Assembly: GCA_947492525.1 (NCBI GenBank)
Contig: CANLNQ010000015.1
Coordinates: 124,001-188,000 of the forward strand
DNA from: an uncultured Granulosicoccus sp.
GTDB lineage: Bacteria > Pseudomonadota > Gammaproteobacteria > Granulosicoccales > Granulosicoccaceae
DNA length: 64,000 bases
Direction: 5' to 3'
Shown: piece by piece, positions 19,515 through 27,588 of the stretch
How the letters are laid out: each line of letters opens with the position of its first letter
Numbering within the stretch: the stretch's first letter is position 1
Program-made: the position numbers and the translations under genes
The notes under the pieces: model-generated
Seen by the model: the letters and a program-made list of their open reading frames with translations, nothing else
What the model was told of the DNA's origin: nothing
The model's database searches: none

Positions 19515-19526
19515 TACACTAGTGTA
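19515..19526. promoter_or_regulatory. 12-bp palindrome upstream of zwf
   Basis: TACACTAGTGTA is a perfect dyad 46 bp before the zwf start and after the ribonuclease stop. It could be an operator for zwf; I cannot match it to a known regulator. Confidence 0.35.
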
Positions 19527-19565
19527 GACGGGCGTCGCGTTGCCTTCATGCGCTCAGCACCTGGC

Positions 19566-21146
19566 TCAGTCCTGATGCGCCAGCGTGAATCGGAATCGCT
19601 TGCGTTCCTCATCGTAGCTTCTGACACAGAGTTGCACGCCGTCCCCCAGCACCCATTCAGGGCCTTGCGTGTCAGCCGGACGGGCCACGATCTCACCCAT
19701 GTCGTAGCTCGTACCGAACTGTTCCTCGAGGTCCTCACGGTACACTTTGACATCCACGGCCAGCTCATCCAGGCTGATATAGAGCCTGTCACCGCGCAGC
19801 CCCATGATCGTGCCTTGGTGAAGAGGGGATTGGGGGAGGCTCATTTCATGCGAGAACACGCTGAACAGCGCTGCGAATTCGATGGTCTTTTCCAGCTTGC
19901 GTTGCACTTGTCGGGAGTGGTTGGCTGACTCGATCACGGCATCGCGCAGTTCCGTGTCGGTGTCCTTGTCATAGGCATGGCCTCCGACAGCCTCGAGCAG
20001 TTCCTTGTGGGTGAAGATGCCGACGACCTCGCGCATCGGTGATGAGAAGCGCGCGTAGCTGGCAGCCTTGAGTGCATGGTGCTCTCCGGCCTCTGGTGTG
20101 AAACTCGACGCGCGCTGCGCCTGCATGATCTGGCGCTGAATGGACTTGACCTGACGTTGATGTCGAGGTGTCCGGGGCAGGCTGTCGACATAGTCTGCAA
20201 GCGATTGTCCAGGCTGCCACCGCCAGGCCTCCGGGTCGCTCTGTCGTTCGGCAAAGCGGGCGAGCTTGTCACGCAACTTGCCCAGTTGCTTGCGCAGCGG
20301 CGCTTCGTGAACCCGAAATACCGCTTGAACGGCATCGCTGACACCTGACAAGGCGAGCATGATTTCGGCGCCCTGCATATTGCACATCAGGCTCAGTTGC
20401 TCGTTGTAGCGCTCGGTTGCGTAACGTTTGCGTCTGCCAGCCGAGAACCGGGGCGGTTCGCCTTCCACGCTGATCTGTGTTTCGGTACGGTCGAAGCGCA
20501 CGACGCCACGTCGAGCCGCTGCCGCTATCAGCCGGTTTCCCAGTTCGCGCAACAACAACAGGGATTCTTCGTAGGGCTTCTGCGGCACGGGGTCGCTGTC
20601 GAGCCAGGCCTGAACACCCGCGTAATCGAGTTTGGCCTGACTGTGTATTCTTGCCCGTTCGATGCTTGTTCGAGTGACGACGGCCTCATCGTTGACGATC
20701 ATGTCGAAGACCAGAGCCCGTCGATCCACCTGCGGGTTCAGAGAGACCAGGCCTTCAGAGAGTTCGACCGGCAGCATCGGCACGGCCAGAATCGGCGTGT
20801 AGTAGGTCGTTCCCCGGGCAAGCGCATCAGCGAACAGGGCCGAACCCGGCGGTACGTAGTAGGCAGCATCTGCCAGAGCGTAGCGGACCCGATAGGCGGT
20901 ACTGTCGTGGCGCTCGATGAGCAGTGCCTGATCCAGATCGCGTGAATCCGGGTTGTCCATGGTGACGAACGGCAAGGCGGTAAGATCCACCAGAGACGGG
21001 TCGTCCAGACCCGGGTGCTCCAGCCAATGCGCGGTTTCCGCCATGCTGGCCGGGCTGTGAACCGTCGCGATCTCCAGCGCCTGCAGCGCATCGGCAACCA
21101 GCTGCTCGGGGCTGGGCGACGTCTTTGTTTCAATGGTCATGGTCAT
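19566..21146 (-). CDS. RNB-domain (RNase II family) ribonuclease, short form
   Basis: 526 residues. The RNB catalytic domain is plain: VTMDNPDSRDLDQALLIER (61-79), YALADAAYYV, RGTTYYTPILAVPMLPVELSEGLVSLNP and the YARFSSPMREVVGIFTHKEL end. It lacks the N-terminal cold-shock domains of RNase II/R, so it is shorter. Of the four acidic metal ligands, D64, D70 and D72 are in place, but the fourth is Q73, which should affect metal binding. Such short RNB proteins are found in several proteobacteria. The same-strand phospholipase D-like gene ends 6 bp before it, so the two probably share a transcript. Confidence 0.88.
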   Translation of the reverse strand: MTMTIETKTSPSPEQLVADALQALEIATVHSPASMAETAHWLEHPGLDDPSLVDLTALPFVTMDNPDSRDLDQALLIERHDSTAYRVRYALADAAYYVPPGSALFADALARGTTYYTPILAVPMLPVELSEGLVSLNPQVDRRALVFDMIVNDEAVVTRTSIERARIHSQAKLDYAGVQAWLDSDPVPQKPYEESLLLLRELGNRLIAAAARRGVVRFDRTETQISVEGEPPRFSAGRRKRYATERYNEQLSLMCNMQGAEIMLALSGVSDAVQAVFRVHEAPLRKQLGKLRDKLARFAERQSDPEAWRWQPGQSLADYVDSLPRTPRHQRQVKSIQRQIMQAQRASSFTPEAGEHHALKAASYARFSSPMREVVGIFTHKELLEAVGGHAYDKDTDTELRDAVIESANHSRQVQRKLEKTIEFAALFSVFSHEMSLPQSPLHQGTIMGLRGDRLYISLDELAVDVKVYREDLEEQFGTSYDMGEIVARPADTQGPEWVLGDGVQLCVRSYDEERKRFRFTLAHQD

Positions 21147-21152
21147 ACCCAG

Positions 21153-21686
21153 TCAGCGGTGTAGTTCGATGATCGGATCCGGACAATGCTCCCGGCGCTT
21201 GCAGTCATGACAGTATTCTCCCAGATACAGTTCATCGATCCAGCGCATGAGTTCTTCCAGATGCCCCTTGTCGTCGAAGACGAAACCTGCCTCGAAATTG
21301 CGTTTGTCGGCATGTTTGGCGCCCAGACCTGCCCCTGTCAGATTGGCCGAACCGACAAAGGCGCGAACACCGTCGATGACAATGGCCTTGGTATGCACCC
21401 TGGGGCAGAGGATACGCTCGAACAGCTCGCTGTCTATCAAGGCTTCGCAGCGGTCGAAGTCTTCACGAAACCGTGGACCGGGTTCCTTGGCGTGAATCAG
21501 GCGCACTGCGACCCCTGATTCCACGAGGTCATTGAGTACCTCCAGCAGCGGTTTGTAGCGATGACCGTGCTCGACATGCAAGTCCTTGATATCTGCTGTC
21601 ACGATCCACAGAAACCGTCTGGCCTCGGGGAGGTCAGATTGCAGGAATTCGGTGTAGATGTCTCGGTTCAGCAGAAGACGGTGCAT
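21153..21686 (-). CDS. phospholipase D-like protein with a single HKD motif
   Basis: About 178 residues from ATG 21686. The frame is open to 21800, but that would run into the divergent DUF302 gene. The HKD motif is HTKAIVIDGVRAFVGSAN, complete with the spacing H-x-K-x4-D-x6-GS. With one HKD it should work as a dimer, as in small PLD nucleases and phosphodiesterases. FLWIVTADIKDLHVEHG near the N-terminus fits the fold's first strand. The C-terminus has C-x2-C-x5-C (CHDCKRREHC), possibly metal-binding. No signal peptide. Substrate (DNA, RNA or lipid) unknown. Confidence 0.8.
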   Translation of the reverse strand: MHRLLLNRDIYTEFLQSDLPEARRFLWIVTADIKDLHVEHGHRYKPLLEVLNDLVESGVAVRLIHAKEPGPRFREDFDRCEALIDSELFERILCPRVHTKAIVIDGVRAFVGSANLTGAGLGAKHADKRNFEAGFVFDDKGHLEELMRWIDELYLGEYCHDCKRREHCPDPIIELHR

Positions 21687-21771
21687 GGTGAGAGTGTAGC
21701 GCTGCGTAGAAAAACTGCTGACGAGGAGTACACTACGTCTGACGAATTCATCTTCAAACGGTAAATATTTC

Positions 21772-22221
21772 ATGCGAGCAGTCATTCTTGCGGTGGTCAC
21801 CTTCCTTTCAGCGCATTCGGCCTTTGCCCAGGATGGTCTCGAAACCGTCGAGAGTCCTCATGATGTCGCTACGACCATTGATCGTTTGACGGCTGCGCTG
21901 GAGAGCAAGGGCATGACGATCTTCGGACGAGTCAATCATGCCGCCAACGCTGACAAGGTCGAGCTATCACTGCGCCCCACCGAAGTGCTGATTTTCGGCA
22001 ATCCGAAGCTGGGTACACCGCTGATGAACTGCGCACCCACACTGGCCATCGATCTGCCACAGAAGATGCTGGCTTGGCAGGACGATGCCGGGCAGACTCA
22101 TCTGGGCTGGAATGACCCAGCCTACCTGCAGGCCAGACATGGCATGGAAGGTTGCGAGGAAGTCCTGCAGAAGGTCAGTGCTGCGCTGGCCAACTTCGCC
22201 AAGGCTGCTACCAGCGAGTGA
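21772..22221 (+). CDS. DUF302 family periplasmic protein
   Basis: 149 residues with a clear signal peptide (MRAVILAVVTFLSAHSAFA, cleavage before QDG). The mature part matches DUF302: GMTIFGRVNHAANA, LRPTEVLIFGNPKLGTPLM and AIDLPQKMLAWQD. The family's function is not known. The stop overlaps the lptE start (TGATG at 22219-22223), so the two genes are coupled. Divergent from the phospholipase D-like gene, sharing the 85 bp between the starts. Confidence 0.88.
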   Translation: MRAVILAVVTFLSAHSAFAQDGLETVESPHDVATTIDRLTAALESKGMTIFGRVNHAANADKVELSLRPTEVLIFGNPKLGTPLMNCAPTLAIDLPQKMLAWQDDAGQTHLGWNDPAYLQARHGMEGCEEVLQKVSAALANFAKAATSE

Positions 22222-22787
22222 TGTCAGGCATGCCTCGATCGATGAGGAGCAGAGCCTGGATTCTGGTGGGCGTCATCGTGTCCTGCCTGTTGGGCGGATG
22301 CGGTTTCCATCCGCGAGGCAGTGTTACTCGCCTGACGGATCTAGGTAGCATCTATGTCGATGCCTCGCGCAACCTGAGTATTTCGCAGGCTGTGGAAGAG
22401 GCATTGACCGATGCGGCATTCGAGCTGGCGCCCAATCGTGACGATGCCAACATCCTGTTGCGCCTGACTGATGAGGAGCAAACCGAGCGCGTGGTCTCGG
22501 TCAGAAGCACCGGTCGCGTCAGTGAGCTCGAGCTGAGTCATGCCGTCAGCATGCTCATCGCCGAATCGGTTGATGGCCGCGCACCGGCTTACCAGCCCGG
22601 GCAGACTTTCAACCGGGTGGATGTCACGCGCGAATACACCTACGATGAAACCAATGTACTGGGCAAGGAAAACGAAGCGCGCATACTGCGCTCCGAGATG
22701 GCGGAGGAGCTGGTTCGGCAGATCGTGCTGCGAACCATTGCAAGTCTGGCTCCTTCAGTATCCGCTTTGCCGGCTGACGACGCCTGA
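22221..22787 (+). CDS. lptE: LPS-assembly lipoprotein LptE
   Basis: About 188 residues from the ATG that overlaps the DUF302 stop; ATGs at 22230 and 22242 are alternatives. A lipobox LLGG-C followed by GFHPRG marks it as an outer-membrane lipoprotein, and GFHxRG, SVRSTGRVSELELSH and VTREYTYDETNVLGKENE match LptE (RlpB). LptE plugs the LptD barrel and helps insert lipopolysaccharide in the outer leaflet. It normally follows leuS and precedes holA in gammaproteobacteria; here it is 5.4 kb from leuS, with no holA. Its last 33 bp overlap the convergent dehydrogenase gene. Confidence 0.88.
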   Translation: MSGMPRSMRSRAWILVGVIVSCLLGGCGFHPRGSVTRLTDLGSIYVDASRNLSISQAVEEALTDAAFELAPNRDDANILLRLTDEEQTERVVSVRSTGRVSELELSHAVSMLIAESVDGRAPAYQPGQTFNRVDVTREYTYDETNVLGKENEARILRSEMAEELVRQIVLRTIASLAPSVSALPADDA

Positions 22788-23699
22788 AGGCGTCTCTCCG
22801 CGGTCGATGGCCTCGATATTGGCGGCAATCTGACCGACTGATTCTTCCGTCAGACTCTGGGCGGCAACATGCGGCGTGATGATGATGTCCGGATGTTGCC
22901 AGAACGGGTGGGTCGCCGGCAGCGGTTCGGTGCTGAAGACATCCAGCAGGGCACCGCTTAGCTGACCTGAATCCAGTGCGGTCAGCAAGTCGGTATCGTT
23001 CAGATGATCGCCGCGCCCCGGATTGATCAGGAAGGCACCACGCGGCAGCTGTTCGAACAGTTGACGGTTGAGGATACCTCGGGTGGCCTCTGTCAGTGGC
23101 AGCAGACAGACCAGCACCTGGCTGCCCGCCAGAAATTCCGACAGGCCTTCTTCTGCGTGAAACATGCTGACCCTGCCGTCGGGGGAGGGCCGGGCAGAAC
23201 GACTCCAGCTGCTCACAGGGTATCCGTTGAGCGCGATTTTCGTGGCAACCTGCAAGCCGAGAGCGCCGGCGCCGAGTACGCCGACGCCGGTATCGGCTGT
23301 TGCCCGCACCTTGACATCACGGCACCACTCGGCATCCTGCTGTGCCTTGCGCAGCATTCCCATCTGGCGCTGGTAATGGAGCGTGCCATACAGTGCGTAT
23401 TCAGCCATCTGCTGCGACATCCCGGCATCCTGCAATCGAATGATCGTGACCTCCTCGGGCAGGCCGGGGTGCTGCAGCAGATGGTCGACGCCAGCGGAAA
23501 AGGCGTAGACCTGCTGCAGCGCAACCAGTTTGTCGAAGAAGTCGTCAGGTGGCATCCAGACGATGGCAGCCGTGATCTTCTCCGGAGCGGCGAGCGCAGA
23601 CGCGCTGTTCCAGTCGATGATGTCGTGGTCTGGCAGGCGTTGTCGGAACGCCTGCAATACCTGGCCATCATCACCCTGACAGAAGAAGAGAATACTCAT
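22755..23699 (-). CDS. D-2-hydroxyacid dehydrogenase, glyoxylate/hydroxypyruvate reductase A type
   Basis: 314 residues of the NAD(P)-dependent 2-hydroxyacid dehydrogenase family. The Rossmann motif GVLGAGALGLQVATKI and the conserved FLINPGRGDHLNDTDLL and ITPHVAAQSL (catalytic His) are seen. The short length, and the N-terminal FFCQGDD and PEKITAAIVWMPP, resemble E. coli GhrA, which reduces glyoxylate and hydroxypyruvate. It starts 26 bp after the flavin reductase stop on the same strand, in line with gltA. Substrate specificity is inferred. Confidence 0.85.
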   Translation of the reverse strand: MSILFFCQGDDGQVLQAFRQRLPDHDIIDWNSASALAAPEKITAAIVWMPPDDFFDKLVALQQVYAFSAGVDHLLQHPGLPEEVTIIRLQDAGMSQQMAEYALYGTLHYQRQMGMLRKAQQDAEWCRDVKVRATADTGVGVLGAGALGLQVATKIALNGYPVSSWSRSARPSPDGRVSMFHAEEGLSEFLAGSQVLVCLLPLTEATRGILNRQLFEQLPRGAFLINPGRGDHLNDTDLLTALDSGQLSGALLDVFSTEPLPATHPFWQHPDIIITPHVAAQSLTEESVGQIAANIEAIDRGETPSGVVSRQSGY

Positions 23700-23725
23700 T
23701 GACGGGTATTTCCTGGTGCGAGCTT

Positions 23726-24223
23726 CTAGAGCGGGACGGGCTCCACGACTGCGAAGCGGCGATCCGTGTAGAGCAGTGGCTCTCCGCTGGTCGTCCTGAC
23801 GTCCACCACCTTGCCGAAGAACACGCGGTGAGTACCCTTGACCAGACTGCTGTCGAGCTCGCAGTCCAGTGCAACCAGCGCATTGCTCAGCACCGGCGCT
23901 CCGGTTGACAGGGTGGTCCAGTGGCCGGTGTCGAACCGCGATTGCTCGGGATCATCACCCAGGCCGGCAAACACCATTGCCAGCTCCATGCAATGGCTGG
24001 GCAGTATGTTGACGGCAAAACGTCGGCTCTGATCAACCAGTGTGCAGAAATCGTTGTCCAGATTCACGCAGACCAGCAACAGGGCAGGGTCTGCACACAC
24101 GGAACACATGGAGCTGACTGTCAGGCCAGCCTCCGTGTGTTCGTGTGATGTGGTAACCACCGACACACCATTCGCCGCTTGCGAGAGTGCCGAGGTAAAT
24201 GCCGAGGCAGTGATGCTCGGCAT
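23726..24223 (-). CDS. flavin reductase family protein
   Basis: About 165 residues from ATG 24223; the frame is open into the gltA 3' end but that part is not homologous-looking. It matches the FMN-binding flavin reductase domain: ANGVSVVTT near the start, GLTVSSMCSVCADPALLLVCVN, FAVNILPSHC and FFGKVVDV. Members reduce FMN/FAD with NAD(P)H, often for a partner monooxygenase; none is adjacent. It begins 8 bp after the gltA stop, so it is read from the same transcript. Confidence 0.87.
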   Translation of the reverse strand: MPSITASAFTSALSQAANGVSVVTTSHEHTEAGLTVSSMCSVCADPALLLVCVNLDNDFCTLVDQSRRFAVNILPSHCMELAMVFAGLGDDPEQSRFDTGHWTTLSTGAPVLSNALVALDCELDSSLVKGTHRVFFGKVVDVRTTSGEPLLYTDRRFAVVEPVPL

Positions 24224-24230
24224 GTCGGAA

Positions 24231-25517
24231 TTATCTACCACTCGGGTAGTCGCGCATGGCAGCACCGGTATAGATCTGACGAGGTCGACCGATACGGAAT
24301 TCCGGATCTTCGTGCATTTCCATCCAGTGGGAGATCCAGCCAACGGTACGTGACATGGCAAACATGACCGTGAACATGTTCATCGGAATTCCCAGTGCGC
24401 GCAGGATGATGCCCGAGTAGAAATCGACATTCGGATACAACTTGCGCTCGATGAAATAATCATCTTCCAGAGTCGCTCGTTCCAGTTCCATGGCCAGTTC
24501 GAACAGTGGCTGATCGCCGTCCAGATCCTTGAGCAGGTCGTAGCACATCTTCTGGATGAGCTTGGCCCGTGGATCGAAGTTCTTGTAGACGCGATGACCG
24601 AATCCCATGAGCCTGAAGGGGTCATTCTTGTCTTTTGCGCGAGCGATGGTCTGCTCGATGGACTCGCCCGAGTACAGGATGGCGTCGAGCATGTTGATGA
24701 CCGCCTCGTTGGCACCACCGTGAGCAGGTCCCCAGAGACAGGCAACGCCTGAAGCGATGGACGCAAAGGGGTTGGCGCCGGAGCTGCCTGACAGTCGAAC
24801 CGTGGAGGTACTGGCGTTCTGTTCATGATCGGCGTGGAGAATCATGATCAGCTCGATGGCCTTGACCGCGGTGGGGTTGAGCTGAAAATCCTCTGCAGGA
24901 ACCGCGAACATCAGGCGCGTGAAGTTCTCCACGTAACCCAGGTTGTTGTCCGGATACATGAACGGCATGCCGCGATGATGCTTGTAACAGTAAGACGCGA
25001 TGGTCGGCATCTTGGCGATGAGTCGCTGGGCAGAAATCTCGCGATGCTCCGGATTATTGATATCCAGTGAGTCGTGGTAGAACGAAGACATGGCGCCGAC
25101 CGTTCCGACAAGCATGGCCATGGGATGCGCATCGTAGCGAAAGCCATCGATGAAATCGCGAATGTTCTCGTGCACCATGGTGTGCTGCGAGATGATGTGA
25201 TTGAACGATTCGCTCTGTTCCTTGTTGGGCAGTTCGCCATACATGAGCAGGTAGCACACTTCCAGATAGGTGCTGTGTTCAGCCAGTTGTTCTATCGGAT
25301 AACCGCGATACAGAAGAATGCCCTCATCACCATCGATGAAGGTGATGGCACTCTTGCAACTGGCTGTCGTGGCGAAGCCCGGATCGTAGGTGAACAGCCC
25401 GGTGTCCTTGTACAGACTGCGCACGTCGGCCACATCGGGCCCGTGAGTCGGGCTGATTCGAGGCAATACAGACTCACGTCCGTCATCGGTCGTGATGGTA
25501 ATGGTGCGATCAGTCAT
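24231..25517 (-). CDS. gltA: citrate synthase, type II
   Basis: 428 residues from ATG 25517; a TTG at 25532 is in frame, but GGAG just before the ATG makes 25517 the better start. Condenses oxaloacetate and acetyl-CoA, first step of the TCA cycle. [14 protein letters not shown] and [15 protein letters not shown] carry the catalytic and substrate-binding His/Arg residues; the N-terminal beta-rich part ([37 protein letters not shown]-like) is that of the hexameric NADH-regulated Gram-negative type. It heads a unit with the flavin reductase and GhrA-like genes. Other TCA genes are not nearby. Confidence 0.97.
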   Translation of the reverse strand: MTDRTITITTDDGRESVLPRISPTHGPDVADVRSLYKDTGLFTYDPGFATTASCKSAITFIDGDEGILLYRGYPIEQLAEHSTYLEVCYLLMYGELPNKEQSESFNHIISQHTMVHENIRDFIDGFRYDAHPMAMLVGTVGAMSSFYHDSLDINNPEHREISAQRLIAKMPTIASYCYKHHRGMPFMYPDNNLGYVENFTRLMFAVPAEDFQLNPTAVKAIELIMILHADHEQNASTSTVRLSGSSGANPFASIASGVACLWGPAHGGANEAVINMLDAILYSGESIEQTIARAKDKNDPFRLMGFGHRVYKNFDPRAKLIQKMCYDLLKDLDGDQPLFELAMELERATLEDDYFIERKLYPNVDFYSGIILRALGIPMNMFTVMFAMSRTVGWISHWMEMHEDPEFRIGRPRQIYTGAAMRDYPSGR

Positions 25518-25546
25518 TTGCTTTTTCTCCAACGATTCTTGCGTTG

Positions 25547-25552
25547 ATTATA
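25547..25552 (-). promoter_or_regulatory. -10 element of the gltA promoter
   Basis: A perfect TATAAT on the minus strand, 30 bp before the gltA ATG. The -35 is weak (TTGTGC or TCTTGT at 15-17 bp), so an activator may be needed. Confidence 0.55.
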
Positions 25553-26476
25553 CGTCCAAAGTGTCGTGCACAAGATTATAGAAACTATTGTCAGCTCATC
25601 CGCTGCTCGTGCTGCCGTGCTGCATGGAAGCCCCTGACTATACTCAAGCCAGACAGTATTCGCAGCCATTTTCGAGCATTACAGTGCAGATCGGGCTGGC
25701 GCGATCACGCTGCACCACGCCTTCATCACCGGCTTCTGTGGTCGTACCTGTCAGCTGTGCCGAGTGACTGCGCGTCAACAGTCGGCAATGGCGCTGCAAC
25801 TGTCAGGGGATACAGTAATGCCGACGATCCATGTGCCCCATGTATTCCCCGGTTATCGGCATTCGCGTGAACAAACATGAGTCTCGCAGGCTTCATGAAC
25901 GGACTCTGTCACCAGAGTCGAATCATCCGGCAGGCGGCGTTGATGGGGAATGAGCTGACTCGGCAGTCGACGAACGATGCGTGTTCGCCATGGTTGATCC
26001 TGATCATCAGCGTGATCAGGACAGATACGGTCGACGGCAGGGCGTGGCCGGTAAACATCACCGTCAGGGGCGAGTCCGCCAGGTGAGGATCATGATCATC
26101 CAGGTGGCACAGGAGAACCGGATCCGGATTCCGTGACGAACAGGCCTGTCATGGGTCAAGTATCCGGTCATGTTGCCGATACCAACGCGGGGCTTTCAGG
26201 GTCGGTCAGCTGCGGCCGGTCGTTCACGACATCGATACAGAGTCCCCGTGGCCGAAACCGGGTTGCACAGATCGCATTTCCGGCAGACAAGGGCGGTTCC
26301 AATCATTAACATTTGTAACAACTTGCCAGGCTGGATCAAGTCTTGTTCCGCGCAGGGTAACCTTGCCGTAATGTGGTACTTTAGTTTCACTTCCTAGACT
26401 TGGCATGGATGCAAATCCTGAGTGTGGAGTCTGGAGATCCCACATTTACAATCAACTTTCAAATTCGGAGCAATAA
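25553..26476. other. 0.9-kb apparently non-coding region between gltA and aapJ
   Basis: Short open frames here have the composition of chance frames and no recognisable domain. It must contain the aapJ promoter, which I could not place with confidence. GATC is frequent between 25995 and 26120, there is a CCGGATCCGG palindrome near 26117 and a perfect inverted repeat at 25998-26021. It could hide a small RNA or a decayed gene. Confidence 0.6.
25998..26021. repeat. 9-bp perfect inverted repeat
   Basis: TCCTGATCA at 25998-26006 and TGATCAGGA at 26013-26021 with a 6-nt centre. No U tract follows, so it is an operator-like dyad or a stem-loop rather than a terminator. About 455 bp upstream of aapJ. 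Confidence 0.6.
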
Positions 26477-27490
26477 ATGCACCCAGTAAAGACGATAGCG
26501 CTGTCGGTAGCTCTTGCCGCGTCAGCCGGTATGGCGCAAGCAGACGAGACTCTCGATGCCGTGAAGAGCAAAGGGTTTGTGCAATGTGGTGTATCGCAAG
26601 GACTACCGGGATTCTCGAATCCTGACGACCAGGGTAACTGGACGGGTCTGGATGTCGATTTCTGTCGTGCCATGGCTGCGGCGATCTTCAACGATGCCGA
26701 TGCGGTCAAGTACACACCACTGTCTGCCAAGGTACGTTTCACCGCGTTGACGTCCGGCGAGATCGATGTTCTGGCGCGTAACACCACCTGGACAATGAGT
26801 CGCGACAGCGATTTCGGTGAGTTCATCGGCGTCAACTACTATGACGGTCAGGGCTTCATGGTGCCAACCAATCTGGGCGTCAGCAGCGCAACGGAACTCG
26901 ATGGCGCAGCCGTGTGCACCAACACCGGTACCACCACCGAACTCAACGTGGCTGACTACTTCCGTGCAAACGGACTGAACTACACGGTCGTTGCCTTCGA
27001 AAAGGCAGATGAAGTTGTCGCTGCCTACGATGCCGGTCGTTGCGATGTCTACACCACGGATCGCTCGGGTCTGGCCGCTCAGCGTACCAAGCTGTCCAAG
27101 CCGGATGATCACGTCGTGCTGCCGGAAATCATCTCCAAGGAGCCACTCGGGCCACTCGTGCGTCATGGCGACAGCCAGTGGGCGGATGTCGGTCGCTGGA
27201 CTCTGAACTGCATGATCAATGCAGAAGAAGCTGGCATTACCATGGAAAACGTGGCAGACATGGCGACATCGGCTGATCCGAACATCAAGCGAATTCTGGG
27301 TGCCGATGGCGACCTGGGTTCCAAGATCGGACTCGACAATGCCTTCTGTGCCAACGTCGTTGCTGCTGTCGGCAACTATGGCGAAAGCTACGATCGTAAC
27401 GTCGGACCGGACACTGCCCTGAAGCTGGATCGCGGCGTGAATGCGCTGTGGACAGATGGTGGTTTGCTGTATGCCGCGCCGCAGCGATAA
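26477..27490 (+). CDS. aapJ: general L-amino-acid ABC transporter, periplasmic binding protein
   Basis: 337 residues. Signal peptide MHPVKTIALSVALAASAGMAQA with cleavage before DET. The mature protein matches AapJ: VKSKGFVQCGVSQGLPGFSNPD, WTGLDVDFCRAMAAAIF, FTALTSGEIDVLARNTTWTMSRD and VCTNTGTTTELNVADYF. In Rhizobium, AapJQMP imports a broad range of L-amino acids. It is the first gene of aapJQMP; a terminator-like hairpin follows, so the binding protein is probably made in excess of the membrane parts. SD AGGAGCAA-like sequence (GGAGCAATAA) precedes the ATG. Confidence 0.95.
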   Translation: MHPVKTIALSVALAASAGMAQADETLDAVKSKGFVQCGVSQGLPGFSNPDDQGNWTGLDVDFCRAMAAAIFNDADAVKYTPLSAKVRFTALTSGEIDVLARNTTWTMSRDSDFGEFIGVNYYDGQGFMVPTNLGVSSATELDGAAVCTNTGTTTELNVADYFRANGLNYTVVAFEKADEVVAAYDAGRCDVYTTDRSGLAAQRTKLSKPDDHVVLPEIISKEPLGPLVRHGDSQWADVGRWTLNCMINAEEAGITMENVADMATSADPNIKRILGADGDLGSKIGLDNAFCANVVAAVGNYGESYDRNVGPDTALKLDRGVNALWTDGGLLYAAPQR

Positions 27491-27518
27491 GCATCAAGCG
27501 CGAAAGTAGTTGAACGTG

Positions 27519-27569
27519 AGGGGCCGTTGCTCGATCTGGAAAAATCCAGAGAAGACGCGGCCCCTTTTT
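27519..27569 (+). terminator. terminator/attenuator between aapJ and aapQ
   Basis: GGGGCCG at 27520-27526 pairs with CGGCCCC at 27558-27564, followed at once by TTTTT. Inside the loop TCTGGA-AAAA-TCCAGA (27535-27550) forms a second perfect hairpin. It has the look of a Rho-independent terminator that lets part of the transcripts through to aapQ. Confidence 0.8.
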
Positions 27570-27588
27570 CAATTCATGGGGTCTACAT

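Noticed and set aside
25544-26397. Three short plus-strand frames between gltA and aapJ
   Set aside because: Cys/Arg/Ser-rich chance-like sequences with no SD, no signal peptide and no family pattern.
26401-26425. Sigma-54-like sequence TTGGCATGGATGCA before aapJ
   Set aside because: The GG-to-GC distance is three bases too short for sigma-54.
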